DNA from: Jiella sonneratiae
GTDB lineage: Bacteria; Pseudomonadota; Alphaproteobacteria; Rhizobiales; Rhizobiaceae
Assembly (NCBI RefSeq): GCF_017353515.1
Contig: NZ_JAFMPY010000003.1
Span: 310,001 to 374,000 of the forward strand
Direction: 5' to 3'
DNA: 64,000 nt
Part shown: positions 16,077-26,176 of the stretch, piece after piece
Position numbering within the stretch: the first letter of the stretch is position 1
Layout: the number at the start of each line of letters is the position of its first letter
Program-made: the position numbers and the translations under genes
Notes under the pieces: generated by a model
The model's input: only the letters and a program-made list of their open reading frames with translations
Databases searched by the model: none
What the model was told of the DNA's origin: nothing

Positions 16077-16886
16077 ATGAGCCGCGTCGCGAGCCTTGGA
16101 ATGTACGACATGGACTGGCTCCGGCAGGCGAACGACGCGCTCTGGGCCGGCGTCGCCGGACGGCTCGCCGCGGCGGGAATGACCGACGTCCCCGAGCGGC
16201 TCGACCGGGCGCGGCCGCTTTCGGAGATCTGGCGCGACCCGGCGCTGATCCTCGCCCAGACCTGCGGCTATCCGCTGGCGACGGCGCTTGCCGAGGCGGT
16301 GACGCCGGTGGCGGCTCCGGTCTATCGCTGGCCAGGCTGCGAGGGAGCCCGGCATCGCAGCGTCGTCGTCGTGCGCGCCGGGGCGGGCCTCGAAAGCCTC
16401 GCCGATCTCTCCGGCCGGCGGGCGGCGCTCAACGGGGCGGACAGCAATTCCGGCATGAACCTCTTCCGCCACCGCATCGCGCCGCTTTCCCGTAACGGCC
16501 GGTTCTTTGCCGGCGTCGTCGTCACCGGCAGCCATGTCGCGAGCCTCGAGGCGGTGAGCGCCGGGCGGGCCGACGCCGCGGCGATCGACTGCGTCACCTT
16601 CGGGCTCGTCAAGCATCATCGGCCGGAGCGCGTCGCCGGGCTCAGGATCATCGCCGAAACGGCGCTAAGCCCGGCGCTGCCCTTCGTGACGCGGGCAGGC
16701 GCCTCGGCGCGGGAGATCGCGCTGCTGCGGCAGGCGCTTGCGGAGGCTCTGGCCGATCCGACGCTCGCCGGTGCGGCCGAGGCGCTCGGGCTCTGCGGCG
16801 TCGAACCCGTCACGCTGGACGATTATGCCGTCGTCCTCAAGTACGAGCGCGAGGCGCAGGCGGCGGGCTATCCGGTTCTCGCCTGA
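16077..16886 (+). CDS. PhnD/SsuA-like substrate-binding fold protein without signal peptide
   Basis: A 269-residue type 2 periplasmic-binding-protein fold: LADLSGRRAALNGADSNSGM, VVVTGSHVASLEAVSAGRAD and AAIDCVTFGLV are the usual PhnD-like blocks. It starts MSRVASLGMYDMDW with no signal peptide or lipobox, and there is no permease or ATPase gene next to it, so it is probably cytoplasmic. GGGAAGG precedes ATG 16077. It follows the desaturase-like gene by 52 bases. Possible roles are a sensor or carrier of the pathway substrate, or an enzyme built on this fold. Confidence 0.75.
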   Translation: MSRVASLGMYDMDWLRQANDALWAGVAGRLAAAGMTDVPERLDRARPLSEIWRDPALILAQTCGYPLATALAEAVTPVAAPVYRWPGCEGARHRSVVVVRAGAGLESLADLSGRRAALNGADSNSGMNLFRHRIAPLSRNGRFFAGVVVTGSHVASLEAVSAGRADAAAIDCVTFGLVKHHRPERVAGLRIIAETALSPALPFVTRAGASAREIALLRQALAEALADPTLAGAAEALGLCGVEPVTLDDYAVVLKYEREAQAAGYPVLA

Positions 16887-16903
16887 CCCGCTGGCCGACC
16901 GGC

Positions 16904-17428
16904 TCAGGAGGCCAGCGCATCGAGCAGCATCGCGAGCGCCGTCTCGACCGATGCCGCGCGGATTGCGGCGCGGCCGACGTCGCCGAAGCGCGCCTCGCGA
17001 TGCATGGTTCCGGCAGCGCTGGCGCAGGCGAAGTGGACGAGGCCGACGGGCTTTGCCGGCGAGCCGCCGCCGGGACCCGCAATGCCGGTGATCGAGACCG
17101 CGACGTCGACGCCGGCGCGGGCCCGCGCGCCCTCCGCCATCTGCCGCGCAACCGTCTCCGACACCGCGCCATGGGCCGCGAGTGCCGAGGGGTCGACGCC
17201 GACGAGGTCGATTTTCGCCGCGTTGGAATAGGTGACGAAGCCGCGATCGAGGACGGCGGAGGAGCCGGCGACGTCGGTGATCGCGCCGGCGACGAGGCCG
17301 CCGGTGCACGATTCCGCCGTGGCAAGGGTCCAGCCCCGTGCCTGATAGCGCTCGACGACGGCGCGGGCGAGGGGCCGGCCGGCCGTCGCTTCGGCTGCGG
17401 CCCCTACTTCCTCCGCGCCGCCGCTCAT
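16904..17428 (-). CDS. pncC: nicotinamide-nucleotide amidohydrolase, CinA C-terminal domain protein
   Basis: A 174-residue stand-alone CinA-C domain, full length for PncC. The motif [20 protein letters not shown] holds the catalytic Ser. [30 protein letters not shown] and the VGLVHFA strand follow. The enzyme deamidates nicotinamide mononucleotide to recycle NAD. Its ATG overlaps the stop of ispDF (ATGA at 17425-17428), so it is the distal gene of a two-gene operon, an arrangement common in alphaproteobacteria. Confidence 0.92.
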   Translation of the reverse strand: MSGGAEEVGAAAEATAGRPLARAVVERYQARGWTLATAESCTGGLVAGAITDVAGSSAVLDRGFVTYSNAAKIDLVGVDPSALAAHGAVSETVARQMAEGARARAGVDVAVSITGIAGPGGGSPAKPVGLVHFACASAAGTMHREARFGDVGRAAIRAASVETALAMLLDALAS

Positions 17429-18636
17429 TGCGCCTCTCCGTAGACGACAGAGGCCGTCGCGATCGCGGCGATGCCCTCGCGCCGGCCGAGGAAGCCGAGC
17501 TGTTCGTTGGTCGTCGCCTTGACGGACACCCGGTCCATCGCGAGCCCGGTGATCGCCGCGATCTTTGCGCGCATCGCCTCGCGATGCGGCGCGATCTTCG
17601 GCGCCTCGCAGATCAGCGAGACGTCGGCATTCATGATCCGTCCGCCCTTTTCGGCGACGATCGCGACCGCCCGCTCGACGAAGACGTGGGACGCCATGCC
17701 GCGCCATTGCGGGTCGCTCGGCGGGAAATGGTCGCCGATGTCGCCGGCCCCGCAGGTGGCGAGCAGCGCGTCGGTGAGGGCGTGCAGGCCGACATCCGCG
17801 TCGGAATGTCCGTCGAGCGCCTGGTCGTGGGCGATCCTGACGCCGCAGAGGGTGACGTGGTCGCCCGGAACGAGGCGGTGCACGTCGTAGCCGTTGCCGG
17901 TTCGCACGTCGATCATCGGGTGTCTGTCCTTCAGCTTTGCGTCGGCGCGGGCGATGTCCTCGCGGGTGGTCAGCTTGACGTTGTCCGCCGCCCCTTCGAC
18001 GAGCACGACGCGCGCGCCAGCCCACTCGGCGATGGACGCGTCGTCGGTGAAGTCAGAGCGCCCGGATTCGGCCGCCGCGGCGTGGGCTGCGCGGATCGCG
18101 TCGAGGTGAAAGCCCTGCGGCGTCTGCGCGCCGTAGAGGCCGCTGCGGGAGACCGTCCCGGCGATCGTGCCGTCCGCGGCGGCGCGCTTGATCGTGTCGG
18201 CGATCGGCATGGCCGGGATCGCGCCGCCGCCGCCGCCGCCGTTGTCGGCTCGGACCGCCTCGATCACCCGGTCGATGGTCGCGCGGTCGACGAAGGGCCG
18301 GACGGCGTCGTGGACGAGGACGATCTCAGGGGCGTCGTTCAAGGCCGCCAGCCGTTCGAGGCCGCGGCGCACCGAGACCTGGCGCTCGGCGCCGCCGGTG
18401 ACGAGATGGACCGCCTCCATCGCCGCGCCGAGCGCGGCCTCGCAGAGCGTCTGGTCGTCCGGATGGACGACGAGGACGATGGCGCCGACCGCCGGGTGGC
18501 TGCGGAAGGCGTCGAGCGTGTGGGCAAGGACGGCGCGCCCGCCGATGCGCCGATACTGTTTCGGGCCTTCCGTCGAGATTCCGGCGCGCTCGCCGCGGCC
18601 GGCCGCCACCAGGATCACCCCGACGCCATCGCTCAT
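17425..18636 (-). CDS. ispDF: bifunctional MEP cytidylyltransferase / MECDP synthase (IspDF)
   Basis: A 403-residue fusion catalysing two steps of the non-mevalonate isoprenoid pathway. The N-terminal IspD part has [24 protein letters not shown] and [12 protein letters not shown]. The C-terminal IspF part begins near residue 243 with [15 protein letters not shown] and carries [19 protein letters not shown] (Zn and substrate residues). ATG 18636 has GGAAGAGG upstream. A run of six Gly codons (about residues 132-137) lies on a loop of IspD. It is divergent from dusB. Confidence 0.95.
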   Translation of the reverse strand: MSDGVGVILVAAGRGERAGISTEGPKQYRRIGGRAVLAHTLDAFRSHPAVGAIVLVVHPDDQTLCEAALGAAMEAVHLVTGGAERQVSVRRGLERLAALNDAPEIVLVHDAVRPFVDRATIDRVIEAVRADNGGGGGGAIPAMPIADTIKRAAADGTIAGTVSRSGLYGAQTPQGFHLDAIRAAHAAAAESGRSDFTDDASIAEWAGARVVLVEGAADNVKLTTREDIARADAKLKDRHPMIDVRTGNGYDVHRLVPGDHVTLCGVRIAHDQALDGHSDADVGLHALTDALLATCGAGDIGDHFPPSDPQWRGMASHVFVERAVAIVAEKGGRIMNADVSLICEAPKIAPHREAMRAKIAAITGLAMDRVSVKATTNEQLGFLGRREGIAAIATASVVYGEAQ

Positions 18637-18803
18637 GCCTCTTCCGCCCCCGTCGACATCCTGGGCGCGAGGAGCACGAAGGCGATCGCGAATGCAAGGC
18701 CCAAACTGCTTGTCATTTGAGCATGCTCCGATTAAGTACGGCACAGGTGCCGCAAGAATCGACAGTTACGATGGTCGCTCAGAGTTTAGGCGAATTCGGA
18801 AGA

Positions 18804-19841
18804 ATGGCAGACGTTTCCACACCTCTCGAGGTTGCGGGCCTGCGTCTTGCCAACCGCGTCTTCCTCGCCCCGATGTCGGGGGTGAGCGACGTGCCGTTCC
18901 GCCGTCTCGCGCGCCGGTTCGGCGCCGGCCTCGTCTTCTCGGAGATGGTCGCCAGCGGCGAATATCTGAAGGGCGACGGCGAATCGACCCTGCGAGCCCT
19001 GCGCGACGGACATGGCATCCATGCCGTTCAGCTCGCCGGGCGCGAAGCCGGGGTCATGGGCGAGGCGGCGCGCCGTCTGGCGGATGCCGGCGCCGATCTC
19101 GTCGACGTCAATTTCGGCTGCCCGGCGAAGAAGGTCGTCGGCGGCCTGTCGGGCTCTGCCCTGATGCGCGAGCCGGAGCTCGCGCTTTCCATCGTCGAGG
19201 CGGTGGTGGCAGGGGCCGGACGTGTTCCCGTCACGGTGAAGATGCGGCTCGGCTGGGACCGCGAGTCGATGAACGCCCCCTGGCTGGCGCGCCGGGCCGC
19301 GGAGGCGGGCGCCCGGCTGGTCACCGTGCACGGCCGCACCCGCATGGACTTCTACGACGGCGTCGCCGACTGGGCGGCGATCGGCGCGGTGCGCCGCGCC
19401 GTCGGCGTGCCGCTCGTCGCCAACGGCGATCTCGTCGCGCCCGGGCAGATCGCGACGATGCTGGCCCGGAGCGGCGCGGACGCGGTGATGGTCGGACGGG
19501 GCTGCTACGGCCGGCCATGGCTCGCCGGCCTGATGGCCGGAGCGATCTCCTTCGACGATCTCGCCGCCACCGACTTCGCGACCCTCGTCCTCAACCATTA
19601 CGACGCGATGCTCGCCCATTACGGCATCGCGACCGGGGTGCGGCATGCGCGCAAGCATCTCAGCTGGTATCTCGACCGCTTTTCGGCGCTTGGGGGCCTC
19701 GTGCCGCCGGCCGACCGTCGCGCGGTGATGACGGCGCAGGAGCCCGCCACGGTCCGGCGGTGCCTCGCACGCCTTCTCGCCGGCACCACCCCAGCCGATA
19801 TCGAAGCCGCCGCGGTGGCGCCGAGGACGGAGGCCGCCTGA
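18804..19841 (+). CDS. dusB: tRNA-dihydrouridine synthase (NifR3 type)
   Basis: A 345-residue FMN enzyme that reduces tRNA uridines. Motifs are [28 protein letters not shown] (catalytic Cys), [18 protein letters not shown] and [16 protein letters not shown] 18804 is chosen because it leaves about 11 residues before the conserved [12 protein letters not shown]. Upstream in-frame ATGs at 18717 and 18771 lack a ribosome binding site. It is the first gene of the classical nifR3-ntrB-ntrC operon of alphaproteobacteria; ntrB starts 1 base after its stop. Confidence 0.95.
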   Translation: MADVSTPLEVAGLRLANRVFLAPMSGVSDVPFRRLARRFGAGLVFSEMVASGEYLKGDGESTLRALRDGHGIHAVQLAGREAGVMGEAARRLADAGADLVDVNFGCPAKKVVGGLSGSALMREPELALSIVEAVVAGAGRVPVTVKMRLGWDRESMNAPWLARRAAEAGARLVTVHGRTRMDFYDGVADWAAIGAVRRAVGVPLVANGDLVAPGQIATMLARSGADAVMVGRGCYGRPWLAGLMAGAISFDDLAATDFATLVLNHYDAMLAHYGIATGVRHARKHLSWYLDRFSALGGLVPPADRRAVMTAQEPATVRRCLARLLAGTTPADIEAAAVAPRTEAA

Positions 19842-19842
19842 T

Positions 19843-20988
19843 ATGCCCGATACGCCCACCGACAATCCGCCGATGCTCGACGAGGCGTTCCAGATCCTCA
19901 ACGCCCTGCCGCATCCTGTCATCGTCGTCGATGCCGACGGTCGGTTCCGCTTCGCCAATTCCGATGCCGAGCAGTTCTTCTCCGCCGGCTCGGCCTATCT
20001 CGCGCGCAAGCGCCTGAAGGACTTCGTGCCGGGCGACAGCCCGTTCTTCTCGCTGGTCGACCAGGCGCGGCTGCAGCAGGCGCGGTTCAGCGAATACCGG
20101 GTCGACGTCTCCTCGCCGCGGCTCGGCGGCGAGCGGCTGGTCGATCTCTACGTCTCGTCGATGCCGGAGGCGCCGGACCTCGTCGTGGTGATGATCCAGC
20201 AGCGCTCGATCGCCGAAAAGATGGACCGCCAGCTCACCCATCGCTCCGCGGCCCGCACCGTCACCGGCCTTGCGGCGATGCTCGCCCACGAGATCCGTAA
20301 CCCGCTGTCGGGGATCAAGGGTGCCGCGCAGCTGCTGGCGACCTCGGCGAGCGACGAGGACCGGGCGCTGACGCGGCTGATCCAGGAGGAGGCCGACCGC
20401 ATCGTCAAGCTGGTCGACCGCATGGAGGTGTTCTCCGACCAGCGGCCGATCGAGCGCTCGGCGGTCAACATCCACTCCGTGCTGGAGCACGTGAAGACGC
20501 TCGGCAAGAACGGCTTCGCCCGGGAAGTGAGGATCCTCGAGCTCTACGACCCGTCGCTGCCGCCGGTGCTCGCCAATCGCGACCAGCTGGTGCAGGTGTT
20601 CCTCAACCTCCTGAAGAACGCCGCCGAGGCGGTGAAGGGCCGCGAGGACGGCGAGATAAGGCTGACCACGGCGTTCCGGCCGGGCGTCAGGCTGTCGGTG
20701 CCCGGCACCAAGGACCGGGTGACGCTGCCGCTGGAATTTGCCGTCGAGGACAATGGCGAGGGCGTGCCGGAGGACATCCGCGAGCACATCTTCGACCCCT
20801 TCGTCACGACCAAGCCCAGCGGATCGGGCCTCGGCCTTGCGCTGGTCGCCAAGATCGTCGGCGACCACGGCGGCGTCATCGAATGCGAATCGCAGCCGGG
20901 GCACACCGTCTTCCGCATCCTCATGCCGGCCTGGCGCGAGCTTTCCGAACCCGACGCGCCGTCCACAGCGGCCGACGAACAGGGCTGA
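19843..20988 (+). CDS. ntrB: nitrogen regulation sensor histidine kinase NtrB
   Basis: A 381-residue soluble kinase with no membrane segment. An N-terminal PAS domain (about residues 15-110; [17 protein letters not shown]) is followed by the dimerisation/H box [19 protein letters not shown]. The ATPase boxes are N ([13 protein letters not shown]), G1 ([12 protein letters not shown]), F ([10 protein letters not shown]) and G2 ([12 protein letters not shown]). In the family, PII (GlnB) switches it between kinase and phosphatase toward NtrC according to glutamine and 2-oxoglutarate. It lies between dusB and ntrC in one operon. Confidence 0.96.
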   Translation: MPDTPTDNPPMLDEAFQILNALPHPVIVVDADGRFRFANSDAEQFFSAGSAYLARKRLKDFVPGDSPFFSLVDQARLQQARFSEYRVDVSSPRLGGERLVDLYVSSMPEAPDLVVVMIQQRSIAEKMDRQLTHRSAARTVTGLAAMLAHEIRNPLSGIKGAAQLLATSASDEDRALTRLIQEEADRIVKLVDRMEVFSDQRPIERSAVNIHSVLEHVKTLGKNGFAREVRILELYDPSLPPVLANRDQLVQVFLNLLKNAAEAVKGREDGEIRLTTAFRPGVRLSVPGTKDRVTLPLEFAVEDNGEGVPEDIREHIFDPFVTTKPSGSGLGLALVAKIVGDHGGVIECESQPGHTVFRILMPAWRELSEPDAPSTAADEQG

Positions 20989-20995
20989 TACCTCC

Positions 20996-22438
<1,443 letters not shown>

Positions 22439-22478
22439 CTCGCTTTTTTCGTTGCTTCGTTGCAGTTTAGACACATTC

Positions 22479-22503
22479 CGTTGCTTTGTGGCAACGGACG
22501 TTG
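22479..22503. promoter_or_regulatory. candidate operator upstream of ntrY
   Basis: Two overlapping dyads lie 17-41 bases before the ntrY start. CGTTGC-TTTGTG-GCAACG occupies 22479-22496 and CAACG-GA-CGTTG occupies 22492-22503. Two further GTTGC words lie at about 22451 and 22459. Published NtrX sites are CAA/TTG-type palindromes, so autoregulation of ntrYX is possible; this is inference. Confidence 0.4.
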
Positions 22504-22519
22504 ATTCCATTCACGAAGC

Positions 22520-24775
22520 ATGACGACACATCCGATTCACAGCGAGACCGAAGTGCCGTTCCTGATGGAACGCCGGCGCTTCCTGTTGTTCCCGGGCCTC
22601 CTCGCCGTCGCCGGTGCGCTGATCACCGGCGCGATCTCCTTCGTCGTGCTGATGGGGCTGACGCCGGTCGAGCCGACCGACACGATCGTCACGGTGGCGA
22701 CGGTGGTCAATGGCGGCTTCGTCGTCGTCCTGTCGGCGCTGATCGGCCGCGAGGTGCTGCGCATGGTCAGGGCGCGGCGCCAGGGGCGGGCCGCCTCGCG
22801 GCTGCACGTGCGCATCGTCGTCCTGTTCTCGATCGTCGCGATCCTGCCGGCGCTGCTCGTCGCGATCGTCGCCAGCGTCACCCTCGATCTCGGTCTCGAC
22901 CGCTGGTTCGGCATGCGCACCCGGGCGATCGTCGAATCCTCGATCAGCGTCGCCCGGGCCTATGTCAACGAGAACGCCCGCAACCTGCAGGGCACGACGC
23001 TGTCGATGGCCTACGACCTCGACCAGCAGCGCCAGCTCTACGACCTCGACCGCGGCGGCTTCCAGGAGCTGATGACCGAACAGGCGCGGGGGCGCTCGCT
23101 GCTCGGCGCCCAGATCCTGCGGCTCGACGGCCAGCCGCTCCTCAAGGCCGACGTCGACGAGGACAAGCCGCTGCCGGTGCCGCCGGCCGACGCGCTGCAG
23201 AAGGCGGCCGAGGGCAACCTCGTCTTCATCCCGCCCGGCATCACCAATCTCGTCGGGGCGATCATCCGGCTGCGGCAGATATCCAACGCCTATCTCTACA
23301 CGGTGCGCGCCGTCGATCCCGACGTCATCAAGGCGCTGCGCGAGATGGAGGAGCGCTCGGCCGAGTATTCGAGCCTCAGGGAGAACCGATTCGGGCTGCA
23401 GCTCGCTTTCGCGCTGCTCTATCTCGGCATCACGCTGATCGTGCTTCTGTCGGCGATCTGGACCGGCATCGGCGTCGCCGACCGTCTGGTGCGGCCGATC
23501 CGCATGCTGATCGGCGCGGCCGACGAGGTTTCCGAGGGCAACCTGTCGGTCTCCGTCCCGGTCCGGGTGTCGGACGGCGACGTCGGCTCGCTCTCCAACA
23601 CCTTCAACAACATGATCCTGCAGCTCAGGAGCCAGCGCTCCGAGCTGGTCAACGCCAAGGACGTGATCGACGAGCGCCGGCGCTTCATCGAGGCGGTGCT
23701 GTCGGGCGTCACCGCCGGCGTCATCGGCATCGAGCGCGACGGGACGATCTCGATGGTCAACCCATCCGCCGAGCGCATCCTCGGCGTCGAGGCCGGCCGG
23801 GTGACCGGCCGCAAGCTCGATTCGAGCTTTCCGGAGATCGGCCGCATCCGCAAGGCGGCGCTCGCCTCGCGCCGGCCCGAACACCAGGAAGAGGTCAAGC
23901 TGAAGATCCGCGAGCGCGAACGCACGCTGGCGATCCGCATCACCTCGGCCGAAGAGGGCGAGGGTGACCAGTCCTCGGTGGTGACGATCGACGACATCAC
24001 CGATCTCGTCGACGCCCAGCGCACTTCGGCCTGGGCGGACGTCGCGCGGCGCATCGCCCACGAGATCAAGAACCCGCTGACCCCGATCCAGCTGTCGGCC
24101 GAGCGCATCCGCCGGCGCTACGGCAAGCGCGTCGAGGACGACCGGGAGGTGTTCGACCGCTGCGTCGAGACGATCATCCGCCAGGTCTCCGACATCGGCC
24201 GCATGGTCGACGAATTCTCGACCTTCGCCCGCATGCCGAAGCCGACGATGGAGCGGATCGACCTGCGCGACGCGCTGCGCGAGGCGGTCTTCATGCGCGA
24301 GATGGGCGACCACGGCATCGCCTTTTCCGCCGACATTCCCGACAAGCCGATGTACGGCTCCTACGACGTGCGGCTCTTGTCGCAGGCCTTCGGCAATCTG
24401 GTGAAGAACGCGGTGGAATCGCTCGAGGCGACCGAGGGCGTCGCCGGCCGGATCGCCATCCGCGCCAAGGCGCTCGGCGACGTCTACGAGATCGACATCG
24501 TCGACAACGGCCGCGGTTTTCCCAAGGAGAATCGCGATCGGCTGCTCGAGCCCTACATGACGACGCGCGAGAAGGGCACCGGTCTCGGCCTCGCGATCGT
24601 CCGCAAGATCATCGAGGACCACGGCGGAACGATCTCTCTGGAGGATGCTCCGGATCAGCCGCAGGGCGCGATGGTGCGCATCGTGCTGCCGGCGGGCGCT
24701 GCCCCGGCGGGGGCCGGCGCACCGAACAATGCTGATGAGGAAAGGATTGGTGAGCCATGGCATCGGACATCCTGA
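22520..24775 (+). CDS. ntrY: membrane sensor histidine kinase NtrY
   Basis: A 751-residue kinase. It has three N-terminal hydrophobic segments (about residues 17-40, 50-70 and 90-112), an extracytoplasmic region, and a further membrane segment (about 293-318). HAMP (RLVRPIRMLIGAADEVSEGN), PAS, the H box RRIAHEIKNPLTPIQLSAER and an ATPase domain (VDNGRGFPKE, GTGLGLAIVRKI) follow. In the family NtrY phosphorylates NtrX and links nitrogen, redox and envelope signals. The last 19 bases overlap ntrX, so the pair is translationally coupled. Confidence 0.96.
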   Translation: MTTHPIHSETEVPFLMERRRFLLFPGLLAVAGALITGAISFVVLMGLTPVEPTDTIVTVATVVNGGFVVVLSALIGREVLRMVRARRQGRAASRLHVRIVVLFSIVAILPALLVAIVASVTLDLGLDRWFGMRTRAIVESSISVARAYVNENARNLQGTTLSMAYDLDQQRQLYDLDRGGFQELMTEQARGRSLLGAQILRLDGQPLLKADVDEDKPLPVPPADALQKAAEGNLVFIPPGITNLVGAIIRLRQISNAYLYTVRAVDPDVIKALREMEERSAEYSSLRENRFGLQLAFALLYLGITLIVLLSAIWTGIGVADRLVRPIRMLIGAADEVSEGNLSVSVPVRVSDGDVGSLSNTFNNMILQLRSQRSELVNAKDVIDERRRFIEAVLSGVTAGVIGIERDGTISMVNPSAERILGVEAGRVTGRKLDSSFPEIGRIRKAALASRRPEHQEEVKLKIRERERTLAIRITSAEEGEGDQSSVVTIDDITDLVDAQRTSAWADVARRIAHEIKNPLTPIQLSAERIRRRYGKRVEDDREVFDRCVETIIRQVSDIGRMVDEFSTFARMPKPTMERIDLRDALREAVFMREMGDHGIAFSADIPDKPMYGSYDVRLLSQAFGNLVKNAVESLEATEGVAGRIAIRAKALGDVYEIDIVDNGRGFPKENRDRLLEPYMTTREKGTGLGLAIVRKIIEDHGGTISLEDAPDQPQGAMVRIVLPAGAAPAGAGAPNNADEERIGEPWHRTS

Positions 24776-26121
24776 TCGTCGACGACGAGGCCGACATCCG
24801 CGAACTGGTCGCGGGGATCCTCGAGGACGAAGGACATGAGACCCGCACGGCCGGCAATTCGGACGCCGCCCTGCAAGCGATAACCGACCGCGTGCCGCGG
24901 CTGGTCTTTCTCGACATCTGGCTGCAGGGCAGCCGGCTCGACGGGCTCGACCTCCTCGACGTGATCAAGGCGCAGCACCCGGAAGTGCCGGTGGTGATGA
25001 TCTCCGGCCACGGCAACATCGAGACCGCGGTCTCGGCGATCAGGCGCGGCGCCTACGACTACATCGAGAAGCCGTTCAAGGCCGACCGGCTGATCCTCAT
25101 CGCCGAGCGTGCGCTCGAGACCTCCAAGCTGAAGCGCGAGGTGCTCGAACTGAAGCGCCGCTCGTCGGACTTCGCCGAGCTGATCGGCAAGTCGCAGCCG
25201 ATGAACCAACTGCGCAACGTCATCGAGCGGGTGGCGCCGACCAACAGCCGGGTGATGATCCTCGGCGCCTCGGGATCCGGCAAGGAGATGGTGGCGCGGG
25301 CGATCCACGCCGCATCGCCGCGCGCCTCCGGGCCGTTCATCGCGCTCAACGCCGCGGCGATCACCCCGGACCGGATGGAGATCGAACTCTTCGGCAACGA
25401 GACGCCCCCCGGCGTCGAGCGCAAGGTCGGGGCGCTGGAGGAGGCGCATCGCGGCGTCCTCTATCTCGACGAGGTCGCCGACATGCCGCGCGAGACCCAG
25501 AACAAGATCCTGCGCGTCCTCACCGAGCAGACCTTCGAACGGGTCGGCGGGTCGAAACGGGTGAAGGTCGACGTCCGGATCATCTCCTCGACTTCGCAGA
25601 ACCTCGATTCGCTGATCGCCGAGGGACTGTTCCGCGAGGACCTGTTCCACCGCCTCGCCGTCGTCCCGATCACCGTGCCGCCGCTCGCCGACCGGCGCCA
25701 GGACGTGCCGCTCCTGATCGAGGCCTTCATGAAGCAGATCGCCGAGCAGACCGGCATCAAGCCGAAGCGCATCAGCGAGGAGGCGATGGCGGTGCTGCAG
25801 GCGAGCGACTGGCCGGGCAACGTGCGCCAGCTGCGCAACAACGTCGAGCGGCTGATGATCCTGTCGCGCGAGGGCGACGGCGACAACCCGATCACCGCCG
25901 ACATGCTGCCGAACGAGGTCGGCGACATGCTGCCGCGCACGCCGAGCCAGGCCAACGGCCAGATTCTGGCGCTGCCGCTGCGCGACGCGCGCGAGGTGTT
26001 CGAGAAGGAGTATCTGGTCGCCCAGATCAACCGCTTCGGCGGCAACATCTCGCGCACCGCCGAATTCGTCGGCATGGAGCGCTCGGCGCTGCACCGCAAG
26101 CTGAAATCGCTCGGCATCTGA
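24757..26121 (+). CDS. ntrX: response regulator NtrX
   Basis: A 454-residue regulator. Receiver Asp53 lies in VFLDIWLQG and the AAA+ domain has Walker A GASGSGKE and Walker B YLDEVADMP. Where NtrC has GAFTGA this protein has GNETPPGVERKVGALEEAH, so the sigma-54 contact loop is absent, as is common for NtrX. Promoter control independent of sigma-54 is therefore expected. A C-terminal Fis-type helix-turn-helix (TAEFVGMERSALHRKLKSLG) ends the protein. The start at 24757 lies inside ntrY. Confidence 0.95.
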   Translation: MASDILIVDDEADIRELVAGILEDEGHETRTAGNSDAALQAITDRVPRLVFLDIWLQGSRLDGLDLLDVIKAQHPEVPVVMISGHGNIETAVSAIRRGAYDYIEKPFKADRLILIAERALETSKLKREVLELKRRSSDFAELIGKSQPMNQLRNVIERVAPTNSRVMILGASGSGKEMVARAIHAASPRASGPFIALNAAAITPDRMEIELFGNETPPGVERKVGALEEAHRGVLYLDEVADMPRETQNKILRVLTEQTFERVGGSKRVKVDVRIISSTSQNLDSLIAEGLFREDLFHRLAVVPITVPPLADRRQDVPLLIEAFMKQIAEQTGIKPKRISEEAMAVLQASDWPGNVRQLRNNVERLMILSREGDGDNPITADMLPNEVGDMLPRTPSQANGQILALPLRDAREVFEKEYLVAQINRFGGNISRTAEFVGMERSALHRKLKSLGI

Positions 26122-26176
26122 CGCGCCGATACGCTATGGCTTCGCCCCGGGAACGGACGGACATGGAGCGGCCGCG

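Noticed and set aside
16077-16886. Periplasmic binding protein of a phosphonate ABC transporter
   Set aside because: There is no signal peptide, no permease or ATPase gene nearby, and no phosphonate genes.
18225-18242. GCC trinucleotide run that could be a phase-variable tract
   Set aside because: It encodes a Gly run within IspD in frame; a trinucleotide change would not shift the frame and the run is short.
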